Assembly (NCBI GenBank): GCA_013911655.1
Contig: JACESU010000001.1
Coordinates: 630,063-694,062 of the forward strand
Direction: 5' to 3'
DNA length: 64,000 nucleotides
DNA from: Alphaproteobacteria bacterium
Lineage (GTDB): Bacteria > Pseudomonadota > Alphaproteobacteria > Caedimonadales > UBA1908
Part shown: positions 9,197 to 17,279 of the stretch, in pieces
How the letters are laid out: every line of letters begins with the position of its first letter
How positions within the stretch are numbered: the first letter of the stretch is position 1
Translations under genes and position numbers: made by a program
The notes under the pieces: model-generated
What the model was told of the DNA's origin: nothing
The model's database searches: none
Seen by the model: only the letters and a program-made list of their open reading frames with translations

Positions 9197-11041
9197 CTAA
9201 CGTGTTGCCCGCAAAGTATCGAAAATAAGTTGGGCAAGGCTTGGACTGATGCCAGGAACTTTGACCAAATCCTGAGGACTTGCGTCCGCAACCCCTTTGG
9301 CAGAGCCAAAATGTTGTAGAAGGGTACGTTTTCTCGCAGCTCCCACGCCGGGAATTTCTTCCAGTTTTGAAAAGGTCAGCTGTTTGTCACGCTTTTTGCG
9401 GTGTGCGCCAATGGCAAAACGGTGGGCTTCGTCGCGCAGACGCTGCAAGAAAAACAACAGATCCTTACGTCCTTGTAGCTCAAAAGAGGGCAGGCCCGGT
9501 CGATGAAACTGCTCGTTCCCAGCGTTTCTGTCAGGCCCCTTTGAAATACCCAGGACAGGAATGTGGAGGTTTAGATCTGTCAGGACTTTTTGGACAGTGT
9601 TGATTTGCCCAATTCCCCCGTCAATGAGCAGAAGATCGGGTAGAATTTGCGGCGTATCACTCGTTTCCTTAGGCAAAAAGCGTCTGGTCATGACCTCTTT
9701 CATCATGGCATAGTCATCGCCGCCTTGGGGGAGCGCGGGTGTGCGGATCTTATAGGTACGATAAGACGTTTTATCAAAACCTTGGGGGCCAAAAACGATC
9801 ATGGCGCCCACACGGTTTGTTCCCTGGAGGTGGCTGTTATCATAAACCTCAATACGCGCAAGGGGCGGGATATCTAAAAAGTCTGCAAGGTTTTTCAAGT
9901 GCTGCTGATGGCTTAAATGGCTTGCTTGACGCCGGCTAAGCTCTTCTTTGGCGTTCATAAGGGCTTGGCCTACCACAAGAGCTTTTTCTCCTTTTTGAGG
10001 ACAACTTAAAGTGATCTTGTGATTTGCTTTTTGGGAGAGTGCGGCCTCAAGGGTACTGTGAGGTGGTAATGGATGACTTAAAAGGATTTCCTTCGGTGGG
10101 GTTTTGTCAGTGTAAAAAAGTGCAAGGAAAATTTCAAAAGAGTCAGCAATATTGTCTTTATCCATTCGCTTGGGAAAAAGATTGATACTCCCGTAATTAC
10201 GTCCCATGCGATAAAAGAATATTTGGATAACCGTTTCATCGCCTTCCTGCACGACGGCAAAAACGTCCGTATCTTGAAGAGAAGCAACGTTCACCGTTTG
10301 CTGTTTTTGTAAGTGGGTTAGGGCCTTGATCCGATCACGGTACACGGCTGCTGTTTCATAGTCCTGATCTTGACTTGCTTTGTACATATGCTGGGCAAGC
10401 TCTTCTTGGAGACCTTGGCCTTTACCTTTTAGAAAAGCAACGGTTTGTGTCACGCTTTCGTGATAATTTTCTTGGCTTATCTTGCCAACACAAGGGCCGT
10501 TACACCGTTTCAAATGATATTCAAGGCACACACGCTTGCGCGCTGCAAAAAACGCATCGCTACAGGGGCGTAAACGAAAAGTGCGATGTAGCGATTCTAG
10601 CGCCTCGTAGACTGCAGGAGATGAAGCAAAAGGACCAAAGTAAAGATTGCCAGGTTTTTGAGCCCCTCGATGACGGCCTAAACGAGGAAAAGGATGATTG
10701 GTGATTTCTATGTAGTAAAAATATTTATCATCACGAAGCAAGATGTTGTATTTAGGCTTATATTTCTTGATTAGGTTGGCCTCTAAAAGAAGCGCTTCTG
10801 TTTCCGTTTGCGTATGCACAAATTCCATGGACATGGTGGCGGCGACCATGCGTTGGATCCGAAGACTAAGGCGCTCCGTTTTTGTATAGCTGGTAACCCG
10901 TCTTTTCAGGGCTTTGGCTTTTCCCACATATAAAACGTCGCCCCGGTGATCAAGCATCCGGTAGACCCCAGGCGTTTCAGGTAGTGTCTTTGCGTATCCT
11001 TCAATGACCTGTACGCCGTTTTGTAGAGAGGGCTCACTCAT
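9197..11041 (-). CDS. uvrC: Excinuclease ABC subunit C
   Basis: The 614-residue UvrC makes the dual incisions in nucleotide excision repair with UvrA and UvrB. The domains appear in the usual order: a GIY-YIG nuclease at residues 15-95 (PGVYRMLD, VLYVGKAKALKRRV), a Cys-containing linker (CLEYHLKRCNGPC), a UVR motif near 210 that binds UvrB, an RNase H-like endonuclease domain (EVYDNSHLQGTNRVGAMIVF and LLIDGGIGQ), and C-terminal helix-hairpin-helix motifs (EEIPGVGAARKRTLL and LVKVPGISPSLAQ). The start codon overlaps the trmL stop by four bases, which points to a trmL-uvrC operon. In many alphaproteobacteria uvrC is followed by pgsA, but not here. Confidence 0.97.
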   Translation of the reverse strand: MSEPSLQNGVQVIEGYAKTLPETPGVYRMLDHRGDVLYVGKAKALKRRVTSYTKTERLSLRIQRMVAATMSMEFVHTQTETEALLLEANLIKKYKPKYNILLRDDKYFYYIEITNHPFPRLGRHRGAQKPGNLYFGPFASSPAVYEALESLHRTFRLRPCSDAFFAARKRVCLEYHLKRCNGPCVGKISQENYHESVTQTVAFLKGKGQGLQEELAQHMYKASQDQDYETAAVYRDRIKALTHLQKQQTVNVASLQDTDVFAVVQEGDETVIQIFFYRMGRNYGSINLFPKRMDKDNIADSFEIFLALFYTDKTPPKEILLSHPLPPHSTLEAALSQKANHKITLSCPQKGEKALVVGQALMNAKEELSRRQASHLSHQQHLKNLADFLDIPPLARIEVYDNSHLQGTNRVGAMIVFGPQGFDKTSYRTYKIRTPALPQGGDDYAMMKEVMTRRFLPKETSDTPQILPDLLLIDGGIGQINTVQKVLTDLNLHIPVLGISKGPDRNAGNEQFHRPGLPSFELQGRKDLLFFLQRLRDEAHRFAIGAHRKKRDKQLTFSKLEEIPGVGAARKRTLLQHFGSAKGVADASPQDLVKVPGISPSLAQLIFDTLRATR

Positions 11042-11520
11042 GGCGTTTCCAAGGGCATGAGCGCTGGAAAGGCGCCCAGTTGACGGAGGGCTTCGCTCAG
11101 GACCATAGCGCCGCTGATGGCAACGTTAAGGGAACGTCTGTCTGCAAGCATGGGAATCGTGACGCTGGCGGGGCATAGACGTCTTACGTCTTCAGGCACA
11201 CCGCTACTTTCCGTGCCTAAAAGAAGGGTGTCCCTCGGCGTGAAACTAAAGTCAGTAAAAGAAAGAGGGGCCCTGGGGCATAAAAGCACCAGGCGACGCT
11301 TAGTTTGCGTTACTGTCTCATAGAATGTTTGCCAATTTTCATGACGATGTAGGCTTGCAAGCTCTAGATAATCCATGCCAGCACGCCTCATGCGCGCGTC
11401 ACTGAGGACAAACCCGCACGGCTCAATCAAGTCAAGGCTGATTCCCATACAGGCAGCAAGACGTAAAAGTGTGCCCGTATTTTGAGGAATTTCAGGCTGA
11501 TAGAAAGCAAGGCGTAGCAT
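11038..11520 (-). CDS. trmL: tRNA (cytidine(34)-2'-O)-methyltransferase TrmL
   Basis: A 160-residue SPOUT-class enzyme that methylates the wobble ribose of some leucine tRNAs. The SPOUT trefoil-knot motifs are visible: LAFYQPEIPQNTGTLLRLAA at the start, LLLGTESSGVP in the middle, and RSLNVAISGAMVLSEAL at the end. The frame continues upstream to 11814, but that extension is hydrophobic, unrelated to the family and overlaps the neighbour's promoter. The ATG at 11520 gives the family's usual length. Its stop overlaps the uvrC start by four bases. The gene is divergent from the frameshifted secreted gene at 11705. Confidence 0.93.
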   Translation of the reverse strand: MLRLAFYQPEIPQNTGTLLRLAACMGISLDLIEPCGFVLSDARMRRAGMDYLELASLHRHENWQTFYETVTQTKRRLVLLCPRAPLSFTDFSFTPRDTLLLGTESSGVPEDVRRLCPASVTIPMLADRRSLNVAISGAMVLSEALRQLGAFPALMPLETP

Positions 11521-11704
11521 AAAAATATCACTCAATAAAGATGATCTGAGACTAGCAAGGCCACCACAAAAGCACAAGCATCGATCAAAAACTTTGAAAG
11601 TGACAGATATTTCAAAAATGCTACATAAAAAATATTTCTTCTTAACAAAAAAGAAGTATAGGTCATGTAAAATGAAAATAATATTTAAATAACCGGAGGT
11701 CGTT

Positions 11705-12521
11705 ATGAAAAAAAAATCTTTTGGCAGTAACAAGTTTAAGTCTGTGTTTTGGGCTTTTAAGTATGGCTCATCCCTATAACGTAATGGCGGTGGGAGAGGA
11801 CATTGGAAACCCAAAAACTCTCCATGTGATTGAAAAAGGAGAAAGAGGTAATATTGTTGAGGTGCGTCTGCCTTCTCAAAACGGTGGCTTTGACACGTTA
11901 GAAGGCTATATGCTCCCCATGACAGGAAATACCTATGAAGAGCAGCAGATTGGCAAGTTCAAAGAGGGCTGGATTCGCCTTGTGACGACACAAGCCATTC
12001 GTCTGAACCGTGTGGCGGGTGCGCCTCCAAAGACCGCTGATGAGGGACTTAAAAGGAATATTCTTTTGGGGGCAGGCGAGACCTTTGCCACAAACTGGCA
12101 TTTCAGGGGGCTTAGTGATGCTATGAAAAGTCTTGCACTCTTGCCTGAGTGGTACAAACAGTTTGGGGTTCCACAGCTTGTCGTAGAGATTTTAGTGCCT
12201 AAGGGAACTGAAATGTATATTGGCCACGCAGAAGAGCAAAAAACACCAGAACAAAACGCCCCAATAGAAAAAAGAACTGATGGTAAAAAGATACGTGGTG
12301 ATAAAAAAATCTACAATGTCTCTGCGGGCGGCGGGATTCAGTTGATGATTCCAAGGAAGGCTTCTTTAACTGGTGGCGAGCAATTGGGATTGAAAGATAT
12401 CGTTAATACCTATCCCCTTAAGAATGACTTGCAAGACAAAGGTGGATACGGCGACACCAATGTGCAAAAGAAACAAGTAACATCAGGTCCTAGGATTGCA
12501 AATTCATCAAGAGGTGGATGA
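11705..12521 (+). CDS. Secreted protein whose start is one base out of frame at an A9 tract
   Basis: The GGAGG site and ATG at 11705 are ideal, but translation from this ATG runs through nine A residues (11708-11716) in the wrong frame and stops after about 24 codons. With one A fewer, the frame reads MKKNLLAVTSLSLCFGLLSM, a textbook signal peptide, and joins the 266-codon open frame that otherwise could only begin at a TTG at 11721. The mature protein of about 240 residues has no family I recognise; its C-terminal part is lysine-, glycine- and glutamine-rich. The tract may be a phase-variable switch, a site repaired by RNA polymerase slippage, a recent inactivation, or a sequencing error. 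Confidence 0.7.
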
Positions 12522-12534
12522 GTGTGTGCTTATG

Positions 12535-13446
12535 TTAAGACGAGAATGGAGGCAGGCGTCGTTCTCGTCGTAGCGTCCCAAAAGTTTCAGCAAGCTCTAC
12601 GGTGTTTTCTAAAAGACACGCAACGGTCATAGGGCCAACGCCGCCTGGTACGGGCGTTATGGCGCGCACACGGGGCAGCACCGCGTCAAAAGCAACGTCT
12701 CCGGCCAGGGTCTTAGTGCCATCTTCTTTCTCGATTTGCGTGATGCCAACGTCAATCACGACAGCACCTTCCTTGACCCACTCAGGGGTAATGAGACCAG
12801 GTACCCCGGCTGCCACCACCAGAATATCGGCCTGACGGCAAAGGCGTTCAGGCGCAAGAGAGAGGTTGTGTACAATGCTGACACTACAATCTGCTTTGTG
12901 CAGAAGGAGCTGCGCCATGGGGCTTCCCACCAAGAGAGAGCGCCCTACAACGGCCGCATGAAGACCCGCAGTATCAGGGATGACGGTTTTGATAAGCTTT
13001 AGGCAGCCCTTGGGCGTACAAGGAAGCACACCGTCAGCGCCAGTGGCAAGGCGCCCTGCGTTTTCAAGGGTCAGGCCGTCCACATCTTTGTGGGGCGCTA
13101 TGGCCTCAATGAATGGCCTTGCCTCGAGATGAGCGGGCAGGGGAAGCTGTAACAAGATCCCGTGGACGGTTGGGTCCTGATTGAGCGTTTTGATCAGGTC
13201 AAAAAGAGTGGCAGCAGCCGTGTTGGCAGGTAAAAAATGCGGGCGCGGCTTGATCCCGATTTCTTCACTTTGTCTGCATTTAGAGTTCACATAAACATGA
13301 CTACTTGGATTGTCTCCCACAAGAATTGCGGCAAGGGTAGGCGTGATGCCAATATCTTTGAGAGCCGCAATACGTGGAATTAGGCTATCTTTCAACAGGC
13401 GCGCTTGCTGCGCGCCGTCAATAAGTTTATGAGACTTTGTATTCAA
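12535..13446 (-). CDS. folD: Methylenetetrahydrofolate dehydrogenase / cyclohydrolase FolD
   Basis: A 303-residue bifunctional enzyme that interconverts 5,10-methylene-, methenyl- and 10-formyl-tetrahydrofolate, supplying formyl groups for purines and initiator tRNA. The substrate-site lysine motif YVNSKCRQSEEIG, the nucleotide-binding VVGRSLLVGSPMAQLL, and the C-terminal TPVPGGVGPMTVACLLENTV are all present. The frame opens with a TTG at 13446, which gives the usual N-terminus (KLIDG); there is no in-frame ATG near it. The gene lies 13 bases downstream of yggT and is probably co-transcribed with it. Confidence 0.95.
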   Translation of the reverse strand: MNTKSHKLIDGAQQARLLKDSLIPRIAALKDIGITPTLAAILVGDNPSSHVYVNSKCRQSEEIGIKPRPHFLPANTAAATLFDLIKTLNQDPTVHGILLQLPLPAHLEARPFIEAIAPHKDVDGLTLENAGRLATGADGVLPCTPKGCLKLIKTVIPDTAGLHAAVVGRSLLVGSPMAQLLLHKADCSVSIVHNLSLAPERLCRQADILVVAAGVPGLITPEWVKEGAVVIDVGITQIEKEDGTKTLAGDVAFDAVLPRVRAITPVPGGVGPMTVACLLENTVELAETFGTLRRERRLPPFSS

Positions 13447-13459
13447 AGGGTTAAATTCT

Positions 13460-13780
13460 TTAGAGAAGGCTTGCTCTCAACGCTAATTGACCAACGACCA
13501 TCTCTATAAAAAGCAAAATCAAGATAAAAACAAGAGGGGAAAGATCAAAAGCCCCCATAGAGGGTAAAAAACGTCGAATGCGGCTGAGGAATGGTTCGGT
13601 GATCCGAAAAAGCATGTCACCAACCATGTTCACAAACTGATTGTGCACATTGACAATACCAAAAGCCAAAAGCCAGCTTAGGATAACATTCAAGATCACT
13701 GCCCATTTGAGGAGGCCAAGAACGATTCCCACAATCATCAGCAAAGGCCCAAGAATAACACCCATTGTTTTTTTTACCAC
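13460..13780 (-). CDS. yggT: YggT-family integral membrane protein
   Basis: A 106-residue protein with two hydrophobic segments, about residues 8-42 and 80-100, which flank the family hallmark region (NMVGDMLFRITEPFLSRIRRFLP, near residues 50-72). The YggT/Ycf19 family sits in the inner membrane and has been linked to osmotic tolerance and to cofactor or division processes in various bacteria; its molecular role is not settled. It is the upstream gene of a two-gene unit with folD. The proteobacterial partner DUF167 gene, usually adjacent, is instead at 7133-7489. Confidence 0.88.
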   Translation of the reverse strand: MVKKTMGVILGPLLMIVGIVLGLLKWAVILNVILSWLLAFGIVNVHNQFVNMVGDMLFRITEPFLSRIRRFLPSMGAFDLSPLVFILILLFIEMVVGQLALRASLL

Positions 13781-13970
13781 TGTTACATCATCTCACCACT
13801 ATACGCATAAATGAAAAAAGCTCAAGCTGGTTACAAAGAGATTGCGCGCGTGTTCAAAGAGTGCTTGGGTGCAGTGTTTATGACAAATTGGAATAAATGG
13901 TTCCAAAGAGACAGCTTTTACATTAGTTTAAGGTTACTTTTTATTAACGTATTGATTTTAGGAGAAAAAA

Positions 13971-14897
13971 ATGAAATTTCATTTTATAAGTGGTCTTGCG
14001 CTTTTGGTGGGTCTGTCGATTCCCATATATGCAAGCAAGTTAGAAGAAGAGGAAAATGTAAGAAAAATAGGTCAAAATAATCTTGATATACACCAAGTTG
14101 TTTGTGGGGATTTGGGAAGTATTATTGATTTTATTAATAATAGACAGAAAGCGCTCTCTCAACAGAAAACTGCTACCTCCACAACTATATCAAAACTACA
14201 TGAAGGGAGTGACCTAGAAGGAGCTTCTTGTGTTGCTGTTTCGTTCATTCCACCCATTTCGGATAAGAAAACATATAAAGCAATAAAATCCTATATGTTT
14301 AGGATCGTCTTTCTAAAGCATGAAATGGTTTTGTACGGCGACGTGATAAGAGAAAATAAAGCGTTTTGCCAGCCTGAATCATCTTGCTTGTACGCGTCCG
14401 TGACCGCCACAGATGATCGGATCATTAGCCGCGCTCACGTTCCTTATGTCGTTACCTTAGAAAGCAGTGATATGTTATCCTGCTACCAAGAACAACTGCG
14501 TCAAAGGAATATTGCTTTTGCCATCGATCTTTGGCACTTGGCCGAGGGAAACTATGAAAAGTGCACAAAAGATGCTGTTCCTACCTTAAAAAAAATGAAC
14601 GATCTATTACGGAAAAAAGAGCCCAGACTGGTGGTCTCAAATAAAACTGAAGAATCTCAAGCAAAGACAAAAACTTCTGAAAAGAAGAAGCATCTAAAAG
14701 AAAAAATTCCGTCAGATAGTTTTCTTTCACATATGAAACGCGTCACACGCGCTTTTCGTGTTTTTGAAAAAGATCCCACAAATCCTCATCATCGTAAGTT
14801 AGTGCTCGCGACTAAAAAGCTTGATGCCTGGCTTGATATGGCAATGAGTGGGCAGATTATCCAATTTCAGGAGAAGGTCTTTGTCGAGGATCGCTAA
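13971..14897 (+). CDS. Secreted protein of unknown family
   Basis: A 308-residue protein with a signal peptide (MKFHFISGLALLVGLSIPIYA) preceded by a good AGGAG site. The mature protein is lysine-rich. It contains a Cys-bearing central region (residues 80-180) and a charged linker around 220-245 (KTEESQAKTKTSEKKK) followed by a helical C-terminal part ending in MAMSGQIIQFQEKVFVEDR. No catalytic motif is visible. The gene stands alone between divergent yggT and a convergent small secreted gene, in an AT-rich setting. Exported; role unknown. Confidence 0.72.
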   Translation: MKFHFISGLALLVGLSIPIYASKLEEEENVRKIGQNNLDIHQVVCGDLGSIIDFINNRQKALSQQKTATSTTISKLHEGSDLEGASCVAVSFIPPISDKKTYKAIKSYMFRIVFLKHEMVLYGDVIRENKAFCQPESSCLYASVTATDDRIISRAHVPYVVTLESSDMLSCYQEQLRQRNIAFAIDLWHLAEGNYEKCTKDAVPTLKKMNDLLRKKEPRLVVSNKTEESQAKTKTSEKKKHLKEKIPSDSFLSHMKRVTRAFRVFEKDPTNPHHRKLVLATKKLDAWLDMAMSGQIIQFQEKVFVEDR

Positions 14898-15066
14898 ATA
14901 CGATCTACATGATTAAGGGTTTAGATAAGAATTTTTAGGGTAAAAGCCTTAAGGGTACAGACGGCGATTGCTTTACCTAAGTGATGTACAGGTATCATAT
15001 ATCCTTCATGTAATTAGCACGAAAGATCGTGATAAAACGTAGAAGCTTTATCACGATCGCCGTTAT

Positions 15067-15426
15067 TTAATGAATTTTGCATTGAAGGGAAGAAACACCT
15101 GGTGTCGTTTCTACGTATGATACTTCAAAGATCAAATTCGTATTATCTGACACGGCTGTTGGGGCATCTGCGAGCCTTCCATCATCGTGTTGACAGGGCG
15201 AATTATCATCTAGCGTGATGCTTTTGAAAAAGCCGTTTGGTAGCTGTATGTGGTAATTTTCAACAGGGCTTGTCCACTCAAAGCTCTGAGCAGCGCCGTT
15301 AACTGCTACAAAGTGCAGAGTACGCTTATGTCCCGTTCCTGAGGTATCATTAATAGTTGCGCTGCCTGCGATCGCTCCGCTCTGTACTGATAGACTAATA
15401 AGCAATAGTGTAAATAGTTTTTTCAT
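15067..15426 (-). CDS. Small secreted protein of unknown family
   Basis: A 119-residue protein with a clean signal peptide (MKKLFTLLLISLSVQSGAIA) and an AAGGA site ahead of the ATG. The mature part of about 98 residues looks beta-rich (TLHFVAVNG, FEWTSPV, YHIQLPNG, LIFEVSYVE) and has two Cys that could pair in the periplasm, near residues 80 and 116. Its fold may be a small beta-sandwich. It lies 45 bases downstream of the cheY-cheZ pair on the same strand but is functionally unlike it. Function unknown. Confidence 0.68.
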   Translation of the reverse strand: MKKLFTLLLISLSVQSGAIAGSATINDTSGTGHKRTLHFVAVNGAAQSFEWTSPVENYHIQLPNGFFKSITLDDNSPCQHDDGRLADAPTAVSDNTNLIFEVSYVETTPGVSSLQCKIH

Positions 15427-15471
15427 ATATTATCCTTTTTTGCTATACTTTATCTTATCAAGGCAAAGCAA

Positions 15472-16095
15472 TTATAAGCTATCAAACAAAGCATCAATGT
15501 CATTCTGACTTTGAGCATTCTCAGGAAGCTGCGGCCCATTGAGGAGGGATTTCTCCTCTGAAACGGGCGTGGCAGGTGCTTTTGCTTGCCTTTGCGGATC
15601 AAAGGTCGTGAGAAGGCTTGCAATCTTCTCATCAATTTGATGAAGGGCGTTAATCACTTTTGTAATGCGTTGGCCTGTAATATCCTGAAAGTTAGAAGCT
15701 TCATAGATAACAGTCGCGGCTTCTTGAAGGCGATCCTTGGCTTCGCCCTCTACGCTGTCAGCAACCCCTTCAATCATTTCAGCTGCGTCTAGAATGCGGC
15801 TCGTTGCTTCTTCGGTGGCACGTACGACAGCAGAAAGCTCGTCATTGGCGATGGGGATGTGTTCTTCTTGTATGGTGTCAGGGCGAATGGCGCGAATTTC
15901 TTCTTTCGCGGTTTCAATAAAGTCATGCAGTTTTTCAAGTTCTGCAAAAAAGGAAAGATCCCTGACGGTAAGGCCTTGTTCGAGAGTGTCGAGGACTTCA
16001 TGGATGATTCCCTTGATTTCAGCAGGGGTAAGCTCACCTGATTCGCGTTGATTATCCTTAAGTTGTGCTAAAAGAGCGTGATCGATGGAGGTCAT
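15472..16095 (-). CDS. cheZ: Chemotaxis protein phosphatase CheZ
   Basis: A 207-residue phosphatase that dephosphorylates CheY-P. The long helical hairpin (residues 25-165) carries the signature NFQDITGQRITKVI near residue 135, whose Gln is the catalytic residue that positions water. The C-terminus ends in NDIDALFDSL, matching the short helix by which CheZ holds CheY, after a flexible Pro/Ala linker. Both functional elements are intact. It follows cheY by 11 bases, so the two form an operon. CheZ is scattered in alphaproteobacteria, and no other chemotaxis or flagellar gene is in the window. Confidence 0.92.
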   Translation of the reverse strand: MTSIDHALLAQLKDNQRESGELTPAEIKGIIHEVLDTLEQGLTVRDLSFFAELEKLHDFIETAKEEIRAIRPDTIQEEHIPIANDELSAVVRATEEATSRILDAAEMIEGVADSVEGEAKDRLQEAATVIYEASNFQDITGQRITKVINALHQIDEKIASLLTTFDPQRQAKAPATPVSEEKSLLNGPQLPENAQSQNDIDALFDSL

Positions 16096-16106
16096 GACGC
16101 GCGCTC

Positions 16107-16493
16107 CTAAAATTCGCCAAGAACGCTAACAAGTTTAGTTTTGAGCGTCGCCGCGTTAAAGGGTTTCACAATATAATTATTCACGCCGGCTTGTTTGGCG
16201 GCGACGACGTTCTCTGTTTTGCTTTCAGCTGTGACCATAATAAAGGGCACATTAGGATTTTTGGCCTCGGCTCGTACTTTTTTAAGCAAATCAAGACCCG
16301 TCATAGGCTCCATGTTCCAGTCAGAGATAATAAGCTGATAATCAGAGATTTTCATTTTCTCAAGGGCTGACGCGCCGTCTGTTGCTTCATCAACGTTCTC
16401 AAAACCGAGTTGCTTTAAAAGATTTCGCACAATGCGCAGCATGGTCTTATAGTCGTCTACGATGAGGATCTGCATATTTTTATCAACGCTCAT
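16107..16493 (-). CDS. cheY: Chemotaxis response regulator CheY
   Basis: A 128-residue single-domain receiver that carries phosphoryl groups from CheA to the flagellar motor. The acidic pair and phosphoacceptor are visible (LIVDDYKTML, then IISDWNMEPMTG), followed by the conserved Thr (FIMVTAES) and the Lys in NYIVKPFNA. The open frame extends upstream to 16565, but an AAAGGGAG site lies correctly for the ATG at 16493 (MSVDKNMQ), which also gives the normal CheY length. It is the first gene of the cheY-cheZ pair and is divergent from the rimP operon. Confidence 0.95.
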   Translation of the reverse strand: MSVDKNMQILIVDDYKTMLRIVRNLLKQLGFENVDEATDGASALEKMKISDYQLIISDWNMEPMTGLDLLKKVRAEAKNPNVPFIMVTAESKTENVVAAKQAGVNNYIVKPFNAATLKTKLVSVLGEF

Positions 16494-16714
16494 CACCATC
16501 TCCCTTTGTTCTATACTCTTTTCTGTGGGTATGGTGGCGCGAATAGGTTTACAGAAGGTGAACAAACACTGATTTAGTGCAAAAAGAGGGCTTTTTTAGG
16601 TTGAGGATGTGCCGTAACCGTGCTCTGGGCCTGATTTTAGGCTTGCCTTTTGAAAGAAAGAGGTCTAGTAAGAGTGTTGAGTCTTGCACGAGACTGACAG
16701 TAGAAATTTTGTGT

Positions 16715-16742
16715 GGGGTGGGCCTTCGGGCTCGCCCCTTTT
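16715..16742 (+). terminator. Leader terminator upstream of rimP-nusA operon
   Basis: A 10-base GC-rich stem (GGGGTGGGCC with GGCTCGCCCC, two wobble pairs) is closed by a UUCG tetraloop and followed by TTTT. No gene or tRNA precedes it on this strand in the 150-base interval, so it sits in the 5' leader of rimP-nusA-infB, 24 bases before the rimP start. It may act as an attenuator. Confidence 0.75.
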
Positions 16743-16766
16743 GCTAAGAGGAGCGTAAAGCGCGAT

Positions 16767-17237
16767 ATGAGCACACTGGTGCACCGTTTAGAAGAGATTC
16801 TGACCCCCCCCTTAAAAGATTTGGGGTTTGGGATCGTACGCGTTCATTATGTGAAAATCAAAAGAGGACGCCTTCAAGTGATGATCGAGCGTCTTGATGA
16901 TGCGGCGATCTCCATGGAGGACTGCGTGACGGCAAGTCGCGAAATTTCAGTTGTCCTGGATGTGGCAGATCCCATTGAAGAGTCCTATACCTTAGAAGTG
17001 ACGTCTCCAGGTCTTGATCGTCCTCTTACAAAGCCAGAGCATTTTACGCGTTTTCAAGGGGAAGAAGTGGATGTTCATATTTTCGCGCCCCGTCAAGGAC
17101 GCCGCAAATTTCAAGGCCTTTTAAAAACCAGTGACGAAAAAAGTTGCACACTCAGTACCAAAGAAGGAGATGAGTGGGTTGATCAGGTCTTTTTGTATAC
17201 AGAGATCACAAAAGCGAATTTGGTGCCCCAGTACTAA
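16767..17237 (+). CDS. rimP: Ribosome maturation factor RimP
   Basis: A 156-residue protein needed for 30S subunit maturation. It shows the RimP N-terminal domain (VHRLEEILTPPLKDLGFGIVRVHY, LQVMIERLDDAAISMEDC, SYTLEVTSPGLDRPL) and the C-terminal SH3-like barrel. The frame stays open back to a GTG at 16713, but that would place the N-terminus inside the leader terminator hairpin. The ATG at 16767, with GAGGAG upstream, is preferred and gives the usual length. It is the first gene of the rimP-nusA-infB-rbfA-truB-rpsO cluster, the normal alphaproteobacterial order. Confidence 0.93.
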   Translation: MSTLVHRLEEILTPPLKDLGFGIVRVHYVKIKRGRLQVMIERLDDAAISMEDCVTASREISVVLDVADPIEESYTLEVTSPGLDRPLTKPEHFTRFQGEEVDVHIFAPRQGRRKFQGLLKTSDEKSCTLSTKEGDEWVDQVFLYTEITKANLVPQY

Positions 17238-17279
17238 CGGGGTCGCGAGAGTTTCTTCAAGAAAGGAAGAGGGAGCAAG

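Noticed and set aside
11521-11814. N-terminal extension of TrmL
   Set aside because: TrmL proteins begin at the MLRLAFYQPE equivalent; the extension is unrelated, hydrophobic and runs over the neighbouring promoter.
13811-14080. 89-codon forward frame before the secreted gene at 13971
   Set aside because: It overlaps the signal-peptide gene in another frame, and the latter has the better ribosome binding site and leader.
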